Shown here one piece after another: positions 7,709 to 15,247 of a stretch of 28,478 nucleotides of DNA. Origin of the DNA: Roseiarcus sp050013915 (lineage in GTDB: Bacteria > Pseudomonadota > Alphaproteobacteria > Rhizobiales > Beijerinckiaceae). Positions within the stretch are counted from its first letter, which is position 1. Each line of letters begins with the position of its first letter. The stretch lies in assembly GCA_050013915.1 (NCBI GenBank), contig JBEKEI010000042.1, positions 1-28,478 on the forward strand, given 5' to 3'. The position numbers were made by a program, and so were the translations under genes. The notes beneath the pieces were generated by a model. The model searched no databases. It saw only the letters and a program-made list of their open reading frames with translations, and had not been told where the DNA came from.

Positions 7709-10015
7709 ATGAAGGCGATGAAATTCGGCGTGGGACAGTCGGTCAAGCGCGTCGAGGATGTCCGCTTCATCACCGGGCGCGGCAAATACACCTCGGACTA
7801 CGCGCCCGAAGCCGCGCTCCACGCGGCGTTCCTGCGCAGCCCGCACGCCCACGCCGCTTTCGTCTTCGGCGACCTCGACGCCGCGCGCGCGATGCCGGGC
7901 GTCAAAGCGGTCTATCGGATCGAGGATTTCGAGGCGCTCGGCGATCTTCCCTGCCTCGCCCCGATGCCCAATTCCGACAAGACGACGACGCCGCTGAAGC
8001 CCTATCCCGTGCTCGCCCGGGGGCAGGCGCATCATGTCGGCGACGCCGTCGCGATGGTGGTCGCGGAGACCGAGGGCGAGGCGCGCGACGCCGCCGAGGC
8101 GCTCGAAATCGACTGGACGCCGCTTCCGGCCGCGATCGACATGCGCGCGGCGCTCGCCAATGGCGCGCCGCAGGTGTTCGCCGAGGCCAAAGGCAACCTC
8201 GCCTATGACGCCCACATCGGCGACAAGGCCAAAACCGATGGGGTTTTCGCCAAGGCCGCCCATGTCGTGACCATCGACATCGTCAATCCGCGCGTCGTCG
8301 CCAATTACATGGAGCCGCGCGGCGCGGTCGGCGAATACGATCCCGCCTCGGGACGCTCCACGTTGCACGTCGGCAGCCAGGGCGTGCATGGGCTGCGGGA
8401 CACGCTGGCCGGGACCATCCTCAAGATTCCGCCCGAGACGCTGCGGGTCGTCACCAACGACGTCGGCGGCGGCTTCGGCACCAAGAGCTTCATGTATCGC
8501 GAATACCCGCTGGTCATCGAGGCGGCCAAACGGCTCGGACGGCCCGTCGCCTGGCAGGCCGACCGGACCGAGCATTTCATCGGCGACGCCCAGGGGCGCG
8601 ACAATCTGACCAAGGCGGAGATGGCGCTCGACGCCGACGGCCGCTTCCTCGCCATGCGGGTCGACATCCTCGGCAATCTCGGGGCCTATCTCTCGCAGTT
8701 CGCCCCCTACATCCCCTGGCTCGGCGCGACCATGGCGACCGGCGTCTACGACATCGCAACGCTCTACGTCCGCTGCCGCGGCGTCTACACGCACACGGTG
8801 CCGGTCGACGCCTATCGCGGCGCCGGCCGGCCCGAGGCCGCCTATGCGCTCGAGCGGCTGGTCGACCAATGCGCGCGCGCGCTGAAGATCGCCCCGGAGG
8901 AAATCCGCGCGCGCAATTTCGTCAAGGCCGCCCAGATGCCCTATCGCACGCAGACCGGCCGCACCTACGACGTCGGCGATTTCGAAGGCGCGATGCGCGC
9001 CTGCCTCGCCAGGGCCGATTACGCCGGCTTCGGCGCGCGCGCCGAGGCGGCCAGAAAGCGCGGGCGCATCCGCGGGATCGGGCTCGCCAGCTACGTCGAG
9101 TGCACGGCGTGGGGCGAGGGCGAGGAGGGCTCGGTCGAACTCGGGGCCGACGGCGATTTCACCGCGCGCATCGGCACCCAGTCCAACGGCCAGGGCCACG
9201 AGACCGCCTACGCGCAGGTCGTCTCGCAATATCTCGACGTGCCGCTCGAACGGATCAGGGTGATCCAGGGCGACACCGACCGCGTCGTCAGCGGCAATGG
9301 CACGGGCGGCTCGCGTTCGATTCCGGTCGGGGCCGTGATGGTGACGCGGGCCTCGCAGACCCTGGTCGCCTCGCTGAAGGAGCTCGCGGCGGACAAGCTG
9401 GAAGCCGCGGTCGGCGATCTTGAAGTCGCCGACGGCCACATCCGCATCGCGGGCACCGACCGGGCGATCTCCTATCGGGAGCTCGCCGCGCTTCCCGCCG
9501 CCAAGCCGGAGAAGCTGAAAGCGATCGAATCGTTCGTCCCGCCGGAGGCGACCTATCCGAACGGCACGCATCTGTGCGAGATCGAGATCGATCCGGAGAC
9601 CGGCGCCGCGCATATCGTCGGCTACACCGTCGTCGACGATTTCGGCTTCACGCTGAACCCGCTGTTGCTGAAGGGCCAGGTCCACGGAGGGATCGCCCAG
9701 GGCGTCGGCCAGGCGCTGATGGAGCGCGCCGTGTTCGGCGCGGACGGTCAATTGCTGACTGCGAGCTTCATGGACTATTGCGTGCCGCGCGCCGACACGC
9801 TGCCCGATTTCTCGTTCGAGACCCGCAACATCCCCTCGACGACCAATCCGCTCGGCCTCAAGGGCGCCGGCGAGGCGGGTTCGATCGGCTCGACGCCGGC
9901 CGTCATGAACGCGGTGGTCGATGCGCTCTGGCGCGCCTATGGCGTCGGCGACCTCGACATGCCGGCGACGCCGCTCGCCGTCCATAACGCGATCGCCGCC
10001 GCCCGCGCGGCCTGA
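7709..10015 (+). CDS. Xanthine dehydrogenase/CoxL-family molybdopterin-binding subunit
   Basis: 768-residue molybdenum hydroxylase large subunit, holding the Mo-cofactor and substrate site of CO dehydrogenase, aldehyde and xanthine oxidase-type enzymes. Visible signatures are the N-terminal VKRVEDVRFITGRGKYT, GGGFGTKSF (about 252), AYRGAGRPEAAY (about 368), QSNGQGHETAYAQ and KGAGEAGSIG with the presumed catalytic Glu (about 721). AYRGAGR is the 'form II' active-site loop, not the AYxCSFR loop of true form I CO dehydrogenase, so the substrate is not CO on this evidence; it cannot be named. ATG 7709 follows GAGGA (7696-7700). The [2Fe-2S] and FAD subunits normally encoded next door are absent on both sides, so partners must come from elsewhere. 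It may form a loose operon with the next genes. Confidence 0.92.
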   Translation: MKAMKFGVGQSVKRVEDVRFITGRGKYTSDYAPEAALHAAFLRSPHAHAAFVFGDLDAARAMPGVKAVYRIEDFEALGDLPCLAPMPNSDKTTTPLKPYPVLARGQAHHVGDAVAMVVAETEGEARDAAEALEIDWTPLPAAIDMRAALANGAPQVFAEAKGNLAYDAHIGDKAKTDGVFAKAAHVVTIDIVNPRVVANYMEPRGAVGEYDPASGRSTLHVGSQGVHGLRDTLAGTILKIPPETLRVVTNDVGGGFGTKSFMYREYPLVIEAAKRLGRPVAWQADRTEHFIGDAQGRDNLTKAEMALDADGRFLAMRVDILGNLGAYLSQFAPYIPWLGATMATGVYDIATLYVRCRGVYTHTVPVDAYRGAGRPEAAYALERLVDQCARALKIAPEEIRARNFVKAAQMPYRTQTGRTYDVGDFEGAMRACLARADYAGFGARAEAARKRGRIRGIGLASYVECTAWGEGEEGSVELGADGDFTARIGTQSNGQGHETAYAQVVSQYLDVPLERIRVIQGDTDRVVSGNGTGGSRSIPVGAVMVTRASQTLVASLKELAADKLEAAVGDLEVADGHIRIAGTDRAISYRELAALPAAKPEKLKAIESFVPPEATYPNGTHLCEIEIDPETGAAHIVGYTVVDDFGFTLNPLLLKGQVHGGIAQGVGQALMERAVFGADGQLLTASFMDYCVPRADTLPDFSFETRNIPSTTNPLGLKGAGEAGSIGSTPAVMNAVVDALWRAYGVGDLDMPATPLAVHNAIAAARAA

Positions 10016-10049
10016 ACGGACGGCGACGCGCCGGGCGAGGGAGGGCGGC

Positions 10050-10778
10050 TTGAAATTCGATGCGCCGCGGGCGCCGACCCCGGATACGGCGGACGGCCGA
10101 CAATCGACTCCCATGGGTCGCGGCGCGACCCTGGCCGTCCGCACGCTCGGCGAGGCTTGGCTCGAAGTCGCCGCCGCGATCCTGGCCGACGGCGCCAGCA
10201 GCAGTTTCGACGGCCTGCCGCTGTTGGAAATCGAGCGCGTCACGCTCGAGATCGCATGCCCCGATCCCGACGACGCGCTGATCGCGGCCCACGCGGATGC
10301 CGGCTGGCTGGCGTGGATGCGCGCGAATTTCACCGATCGCACCCGCGTCGCCGCGCTCGGCGACGCGCGCAGCTATGCGAGCCGCCTCCACGACTACGCG
10401 GGCGCCGGCCGCGATCAGATCGCCTGGGTGGTCGAGACCCTGACCCGGGATCCGCGCGCCTCCTACGCGACCATCACCATGCTCGAGCCGCTGACAGACA
10501 CGCGCTATGTCCCTTGCGTCAGCCTGCTCGACTTCTGGCTGCGCGAGGGCCGGCTCGAACTCGTCGTCTACGCCCACAGCATCGATTTCGGCAAGAAGGG
10601 GTTCGGCAATCTCGTCCAGCTCGCCGAGCTTCAGCGCCAAGTCGCCGAACGTCTGCGGGCGCCGGCGGGATCGCTCGCGATGATCGTCAAATCGGCGACG
10701 GTCTATCGAGCGGATCTCGGCCTCATGGCGGACATTCTGGCCGCCGCGCGCCGGAAGCCGCCTGCCCGCGCGCGTTGA
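10050..10778 (+). CDS. Thymidylate synthase-like protein
   Basis: About 242 residues. The C-terminal half aligns by eye to the thymidylate synthase fold. YVPCVSLLDFW has the catalytic Cys (about residue 156) in the family's PC context. YAHSIDFGKKGFGNL corresponds to the (Q)RSxD...FN nucleotide-binding segment. SATVYRAD corresponds to the HxY segment that binds the deoxyribose. The N-terminal half (GEAWLEVAAAILADGASS) resembles the short archaeal-type ThyA-like proteins rather than E. coli ThyA. Whether it makes dTMP, or hydroxymethylates or otherwise modifies a pyrimidine, cannot be read from sequence. The start is uncertain: TTG 10050 has a strong GAGGGAGGGCGG just upstream, while ATG 10113 sits close to the conserved part. 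It begins 34 bases after the molybdenum hydroxylase stop. Confidence 0.78.
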   Translation: MKFDAPRAPTPDTADGRQSTPMGRGATLAVRTLGEAWLEVAAAILADGASSSFDGLPLLEIERVTLEIACPDPDDALIAAHADAGWLAWMRANFTDRTRVAALGDARSYASRLHDYAGAGRDQIAWVVETLTRDPRASYATITMLEPLTDTRYVPCVSLLDFWLREGRLELVVYAHSIDFGKKGFGNLVQLAELQRQVAERLRAPAGSLAMIVKSATVYRADLGLMADILAAARRKPPARAR

Positions 10779-10848
10779 CAATGGACCGCGACCGGCCGAT
10801 AGCGGCGCGCGCGCCAGGGGGTCGGCGTCGCCGCGAAGGAACCGCATC

Positions 10849-11358
10849 ATGTCGTTTCTCGGCAAGCTGTTCGGCCAGGGGCCGGCCCCGGTCGGACCGC
10901 CGCAGCCGGCCGATTCGGTTCGCGCGGCGATTCTCGCGATCAACCGCGCCACCGCGCCGTTCCAGACGCGGCCCGGCCGGGCGGGCGAGGCGGAGCTGGT
11001 CGCGGAATGGAAGATCGTCGACGCCGCCTGGTACGAGATATTCGCCAAGGCGGGACTCGAGAAGGCGTTCATGGTGCTGATGCGGCTCGACGAGGCCGCG
11101 CACGAGGTGCGCGCCGTCGATCAGGAATGGTCGATCGAATGGCGCGCCGGCGTTCCCGCCATGCGCCTCGCCGCCTCGACGTTTCGCGGCCAGCAGGTTT
11201 CGATCGAGTTCGGCAAGGCCTATGGCTTCACCGAACGCCTCGGCGTCGGCGCAATCTACAATTACCGGTTCTCGACCAATGAGCTGAAGGCGCCGCTGCA
11301 GAAGGCGGTCGCGGCGCAGGGCTGGCGCTGGCGCCCCGTCGCCTTCGGCGCGCTGTAG
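10849..11358 (+). CDS. Conserved hypothetical protein
   Basis: 169-residue soluble protein without signal peptide or membrane segment. It starts MSFLGKLFG, then a Pro-rich linker, then a compact mixed alpha/beta domain with several aromatic signatures (EWKIVDAAWYEIFAKAGL, VRAVDQEWSIEWRAG, YNYRFST). I believe similar proteins with the same MSFLGKLFG start occur as conserved hypotheticals in proteobacteria, but I know no assigned function. The ATG is preceded by AAGGAA (about 10836-10841). It follows the thymidylate synthase-like gene by 70 bases on the same strand, so co-transcription is possible. Confidence 0.85.
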   Translation: MSFLGKLFGQGPAPVGPPQPADSVRAAILAINRATAPFQTRPGRAGEAELVAEWKIVDAAWYEIFAKAGLEKAFMVLMRLDEAAHEVRAVDQEWSIEWRAGVPAMRLAASTFRGQQVSIEFGKAYGFTERLGVGAIYNYRFSTNELKAPLQKAVAAQGWRWRPVAFGAL

Positions 11359-11390
11359 ATGCGTCGCCGCCAGGGCGCCAGGATGGACCG

Positions 11391-11549
11391 ATGAGACTGA
11401 AGCAATCCAGGCCGCTGCTTCCCGCCGGGCGCGAGAAGCGCCCCGCCCAGGCGATACCGACCGAGGCGGCGCGGCGCGCGGCGCAGGCGGCGCGCCGGCC
11501 GCGCAAGGCGGCCGCCGACCCGCCCGCGCCCAAACAACCCGAGCGCTGA
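11391..11549 (+). CDS. Possible small basic protein (52 aa)
   Basis: Short frame starting MRLKQSRPLLPAGREKR and ending PPAPKQPER, rich in Arg, Lys, Ala and Pro, without hydrophobic segments. AGGA (11380-11383) lies 7 bases before the ATG. It sits 32 bases after the preceding hypothetical gene and ends 2 bases before the stop of the convergent Rieske gene, filling the space neatly. The composition could also arise by chance in GC-rich DNA, so this is only a candidate. Confidence 0.38.
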   Translation: MRLKQSRPLLPAGREKRPAQAIPTEAARRAAQAARRPRKAAADPPAPKQPER

Positions 11550-11551
11550 GC

Positions 11552-12814
11552 TCAGGCGTCGACCGTAGCGCGTTCGGGCTTCGCGCCGGTCGGCGTCGGC
11601 GCGCCGAGCGCCCGCCCCATCGCCCCGGCGTACCATTCGACGAATTGCATCACGCCGCCTTCATGCAGCGGATTGTACGGTCCGGGCTCGAAGGCCGGCG
11701 ACGAGACGCCGCGCTGGTTCTCCTCGACGATGCGGCGGTCCTGGTCGTTGGTCGTGGTCCAGACCTCGGTGAGCTGGTCGAGCTTGTAGTCGACGCCCTC
11801 GACCGCGTCCTTGTGCACCAGCCATTTGGTGGTGACCTGCGTCTGCGTGGGGCCGAGCGGCAGCACGCGGAAGCTGACCGCGTGGTCGCCGAGCACGTGA
11901 TTCCAGGTCGAGGGATAGTGGAAGAGCAGCAGCGAGCCGATATCGGGTTCGGCGAGCCCGTCGCTGAGCGGCCGGCGCACCGCCGCCTCGCCCGACATCG
12001 TATAGCTGACCGCCTCGCGCAGCAGGGGCACGCGCGAGGCGCGGAACTGCCCGTCCGGGGAAATCTCGAAGCGGCTCGGCAGACCGATCTCCTCGCAGCG
12101 CGCCCAGTGGCCGGCGATGAAGGGATCGTTCATCGCGCCCTCGACCCCGGTCACCGTCGGCGCCTCGGGGAAGGTGCGGCAGAGTTCGGGGTGGTTGGGC
12201 GCGCAATGATAGCATTCGCGGTTGTTTTCCCAGACGAGCTTCCAGTTGCCATTCTCGACGATCGTGCTCTGGAACGCGATTTTCGCCTCGCTCAGCCGAT
12301 GCGGCGCCAGATAGGGCGCGACGAGCCCGCGGAACCGCGCGAAATCGGGCGCCTCGCGCGCCACGCAGAGCCAGACATAGCCGCCGACGTTCTCGCAATG
12401 GACGGGCTTGAGGCCGAGCGGCCTGGGGTCGAAATCCCGGCCCATGTCGCGCGCGAACAGCAGCCGGCCGTCGAGGTCGTAGCTCCAGTTGTGATAGGGG
12501 CAGACGAGCCTGACCGCCGATCCGCGTTCGGCCGCGCAGACGCGCGAGCCGCGGTGGCGGCACGAGTTGTGAAACGCGCGGATCGCGCCGTCGCGCCCGC
12601 GCACGACGATCACCGGATAGTCGCCGATCTGCAGCGTGAAATAGTCGCCGGCTCGCGGAACCTCGCAATCATGGCCGGCGAACAGCCACTCGCGGTAGAA
12701 CAGGCGGTCGAGATCGAGCTGGTGAAACGCCGGATCGGTGTAGAACCGTCGCGGCAGGGTGTGGCCGTGGCGCCGTTCGACCAGCGCGCCGAGCATTTCC
12801 GATTGAACGTTCAT
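11552..12814 (-). CDS. Rieske non-heme iron oxygenase alpha subunit, glycine-betaine monooxygenase (GbcA)-like
   Basis: 420-residue aromatic-ring-hydroxylating-type oxygenase. The Rieske [2Fe-2S] ligands are C85-x-H87 and C105-x2-H108 (CRHRG...CPYHNWSYDLDG). The mononuclear iron site is in WENNRECYHCAPNHPEL (His about 203 and 208), with a third acidic ligand expected nearer the C-terminus. ENNRECYHC is the form seen in glycine betaine and stachydrine demethylases of the GbcA type, so oxidative N-demethylation of a quaternary amine is the best guess. The matching ferredoxin reductase (GbcB) is not in the window. I chose ATG 12814 (MNVQSEMLG); the open frame continues to 12967 but only adds Arg/Pro-rich low-complexity sequence. 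It is divergent from the galactose dehydrogenase gene. Confidence 0.9.
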   Translation of the reverse strand: MNVQSEMLGALVERRHGHTLPRRFYTDPAFHQLDLDRLFYREWLFAGHDCEVPRAGDYFTLQIGDYPVIVVRGRDGAIRAFHNSCRHRGSRVCAAERGSAVRLVCPYHNWSYDLDGRLLFARDMGRDFDPRPLGLKPVHCENVGGYVWLCVAREAPDFARFRGLVAPYLAPHRLSEAKIAFQSTIVENGNWKLVWENNRECYHCAPNHPELCRTFPEAPTVTGVEGAMNDPFIAGHWARCEEIGLPSRFEISPDGQFRASRVPLLREAVSYTMSGEAAVRRPLSDGLAEPDIGSLLLFHYPSTWNHVLGDHAVSFRVLPLGPTQTQVTTKWLVHKDAVEGVDYKLDQLTEVWTTTNDQDRRIVEENQRGVSSPAFEPGPYNPLHEGGVMQFVEWYAGAMGRALGAPTPTGAKPERATVDA

Positions 12815-13136
12815 GTCAAATTCCCGCGTGGGCGGCGCCGGTCGCCGCGACGAGCCCTGCGCGCGACCCCTCCCCCTTCGCCGCCGGACGAAGCCGGCCC
12901 CGGCCGGCGGCGCCGTTCTCCCGCGCTCGCCGAAGCTCCGGGAACCGGCGCATTCGATGCGTGTCATTAGACCACGCCAAGCCCGGACTCGCCAGCGGCT
13001 GGGCCAGCGAATTTGTCGGGGCCGGCGAACCGGGGTTGGATGGGGCGGAGGGTCGGGGCCGGGCTCAGCTTCGCCACTTGCCCAAACCGCTCGGATCCGC
13101 CTATCTCGATGGCGTGAGCACAGGGAGGCTGCCGTG
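12815..13136. other. Divergent intergenic region without a supported gene
   Basis: 322 bases between the starts of the Rieske oxygenase and the galactose dehydrogenase. It must hold both promoters. It contains GC-rich inverted repeats (for example around 12896-12912, CCGGCCCCGGCCGG), but I can point to no convincing -35/-10 pair or operator. Open frames here are low-complexity extensions of the flanking genes. Confidence 0.6.
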
Positions 13137-14078
13137 ATGCCCTACCGGATCGCCGTCATCGGGATCGGCAAAATCACTCGAGATCAGCATCTGCCCGTCA
13201 TCGCCAAGGACGCGCGCTTCGAACTGGCCGGCCTCGTCAGCCAGCGCGGCGTGGAGCAGCCCGGCGTTCCAACCTTCCGCACGCCGGCCGCCCTCTACGC
13301 GGCGATTCCCGCCCTCGACGCCGTGGCGATCTGCACGCCGCCCAGCGTGCGCCACGCCATCGCGCTCGAGGCGCTCGACGCCGGCAAGCACGTGCTGCTG
13401 GAAAAGCCGCCGACGCCGACCATGGCCGAAATGCTCGACCTCGCCGCCCACGCCGCCGCGCGCGGCCGGACGATTTTCGCGACCTGGCATTCCCAGTACA
13501 ACGCGGCGGTCGACGAAGCCAAGAAGCGTCTGGCGGGGCGCAGAATCCGCTCGCTCGCGATCGAATGGAAGGAGGACGTCCGCCGCTGGCATCCCGGCCA
13601 GGAATGGATCTGGGACGCGGGCAATTTCGGCGTGTTCGATCCCGGCATCAACGCGCTCTCGATCCTCACCAAGATCATGCCGGCGCCCGTGTTCGTCCGG
13701 CGCGCGGAACTCGTCTGCCCCGCCAACCGCCAAACGCCGATCGCCGCCTCGCTGGTTCTGACGAGCCCGGCTTCGGAAAGCGCCCAGAGCCCGATCACCG
13801 CCGAATTCGACTGGCGCCAGGAGGGCGACCAGAGCTGGAACATCGACATCGAGACCGCCGAGGGGACCGCGCTGCGGCTGACCGACGGCGGCTCGAGGCT
13901 GCTCGTCGGCGGGGCGCTCGCGGTCGAGGCGCCGATGGCCGAATACGAGGGCATCTACCGCCGCTTCGCCCACCTGCTCGACGAAGGCCGCAGCGCGATG
14001 GATGTTGCGCCGTTCCAACTCGTCGCCGACGCGTTCCTGGTCGGCCGACGCTCGACGACTGCGCCGTTCGTCTGGTAG
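13137..14078 (+). CDS. D-galactose 1-dehydrogenase, Gfo/Idh/MocA family
   Basis: 313-residue NAD(P)-dependent sugar dehydrogenase. The N-terminal Rossmann fold has YRIAVIGIGKITRDQHLP; AICTPPSVRHAIALEAL and KHVLLEKPP follow, the last with the Lys-Pro typical of Gfo/Idh/MocA enzymes. The segment TWHSQYNAAVDEAK and the substrate-domain signature EWKEDVRRWHPGQEWIW match, as I remember them, the D-galactose (L-arabinose) 1-dehydrogenases that start the oxidative De Ley-Doudoroff galactose pathway. The substrate is an inference from family resemblance. ATG 13137 has an excellent AGGGAGG (13122-13128). No lactonase, dehydratase or aldolase of that pathway is adjacent. It converges on mscL with 11 bases between stops. 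Confidence 0.87.
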   Translation: MPYRIAVIGIGKITRDQHLPVIAKDARFELAGLVSQRGVEQPGVPTFRTPAALYAAIPALDAVAICTPPSVRHAIALEALDAGKHVLLEKPPTPTMAEMLDLAAHAAARGRTIFATWHSQYNAAVDEAKKRLAGRRIRSLAIEWKEDVRRWHPGQEWIWDAGNFGVFDPGINALSILTKIMPAPVFVRRAELVCPANRQTPIAASLVLTSPASESAQSPITAEFDWRQEGDQSWNIDIETAEGTALRLTDGGSRLLVGGALAVEAPMAEYEGIYRRFAHLLDEGRSAMDVAPFQLVADAFLVGRRSTTAPFVW

Positions 14079-14089
14079 GGCGGGCGCGC

Positions 14090-14500
14090 TCAACCCTTGG
14101 CGAGCGCGTCGCGGATCTCGGTGAGCAGGACCACTTCCGGACTTGGCGGCGCCGGCGCGGGGGCTGCGGCCGGCGGCTTGCGCAGCCTGTTCACCGCCTT
14201 GACGAAGAGGAACAGGACGAAGCCGACGATGACGAAGTTGACGGCGATGGTGACGAAATTGCCATAGGCGAAGACCGGTCCCTGCTTGCGCGCGTCGGCG
14301 AGGTTGGTCGCCGTCACGGCTCGGGACAGGCCAAAGAAATAATTGGAGAAATCAGCGCCGCCGAGCGCGCCGACGACCGGCATGACAATGTCGTTGACGA
14401 GGGAATCGACAATCTTGCCGAACGCGCCGCCGACGATCACGCCGATCGCGAGATCGACGACATTGCCCCGCAGTGCGAAAGCCTTGAATTCCTCAAGCAT
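14090..14500 (-). CDS. mscL: Large-conductance mechanosensitive channel MscL
   Basis: 136 residues, the usual length. It begins MLEEFKAFALRGNVVDLAIG, with the conserved amphipathic N-terminal helix and first transmembrane segment (AIGVIVGGAFGKIVDSLVND). The periplasmic loop and a second transmembrane segment (FVTIAVNFVIVGFVLFLFV) follow, then the cytoplasmic helix with Pro/Ala-rich linker. It forms a homopentameric inner-membrane pore that opens under membrane tension to release solutes on hypo-osmotic shock. It stands as a single gene, divergent from the GNAT gene across 197 bases. Confidence 0.97.
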   Translation of the reverse strand: MLEEFKAFALRGNVVDLAIGVIVGGAFGKIVDSLVNDIVMPVVGALGGADFSNYFFGLSRAVTATNLADARKQGPVFAYGNFVTIAVNFVIVGFVLFLFVKAVNRLRKPPAAAPAPAPPSPEVVLLTEIRDALAKG

Positions 14501-14697
14501 GACAAATGGTTCCCCTCGCCGCCCCCTCGAGCCTCGCGGGTCGGCGGCGGCGCCGGCCCGACCCGATTCTATGCCGACGAGGCGCCGATAGAAAGCTGGG
14601 CGCCGGCGAGCCTGGGCCGCCTGCGGACGCGCGCCGGGCCGAAAACTCGCCGCCGGCGAGGCTTGCCGCCGGGGCGAAAAGCACTAAATCTCGTGGA

Positions 14698-15237
14698 ATG
14701 AACGACTTGCCCTTCCTTTCGGGATCCCGGATCATTTTGCGGCGGCCCGAACCGAGGGACGCAGGGGCGAGGCTGGCGCTCGGCAACGATCCGGGAATCA
14801 TGCGCATGCTCGGCGCTGATCCGCGCGATCTGCCCGAGATGAACGCGATCGCCGCGCAGCGCTGGCTCGACGCGCTTCTCGCGCATCCCTTCGCGTGGGC
14901 GATCGAGCACGACGGCAGGTTGCTCGGCGAGATCCGGCTCGACGCGCTCGACCGCCACGACGGGCGCGCGCAACTGGCGATCGGCTTCTACGACCCCGCC
15001 CGGCTCGGCATGGGGCTCGGCCGCGAGGCGATCCGCCTCGTGGCGCGCCACGCTTTCGCCGTCCTCGGCCTCCACCGGATCGGTCTGCGCGTCGTCGCCT
15101 ACAACACCCGCGCGATCCGCTGCTATCGCGCCTGCGGTTTCGTGGTGGAAGGTCGCGAGCGCGAAGCCGCCTACGTCGCCGGCGAGCGCCACGACGACGT
15201 CGTCATGGGCCTGCTCGCGCATGAGTTCCGCCGGTGA
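14698..15237 (+). CDS. GNAT family N-acetyltransferase (RimJ/RimL-like)
   Basis: 179 residues in the GNAT fold used to transfer acetyl from acetyl-CoA. It starts with the RimJ/RimL-style strand SGSRIILRRPEPRDAG. The acetyl-CoA-binding loop is in DPARLGMGLGREAIRLVARH (Q/R-x-x-G-x-G/A pattern), and HRIGLRVVAYNTRAIRCYRA plus CGFVVEGREREAAY is the classic end of this subfamily. The acceptor (protein N-terminus, small amine or antibiotic) cannot be told. No clear Shine-Dalgarno was seen before ATG 14698, so the start is moderately sure. The gene converges on the FAD oxidoreductase with 10 bases between stops. Confidence 0.9.
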   Translation: MNDLPFLSGSRIILRRPEPRDAGARLALGNDPGIMRMLGADPRDLPEMNAIAAQRWLDALLAHPFAWAIEHDGRLLGEIRLDALDRHDGRAQLAIGFYDPARLGMGLGREAIRLVARHAFAVLGLHRIGLRVVAYNTRAIRCYRACGFVVEGREREAAYVAGERHDDVVMGLLAHEFRR

Positions 15238-15247
15238 GCGGCCGGGG

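Noticed and set aside
7709..10015. Assignment as true carbon monoxide dehydrogenase CoxL
   Set aside because: The active-site loop is AYRGAGR, not the AYxCSFR loop with the Cys that binds copper in form I enzymes, and coxM/coxS are absent.
7532..10342. 936-codon open frame antisense to the molybdenum hydroxylase gene
   Set aside because: Shadow of a real gene: low-complexity product, no motif, no plausible start.
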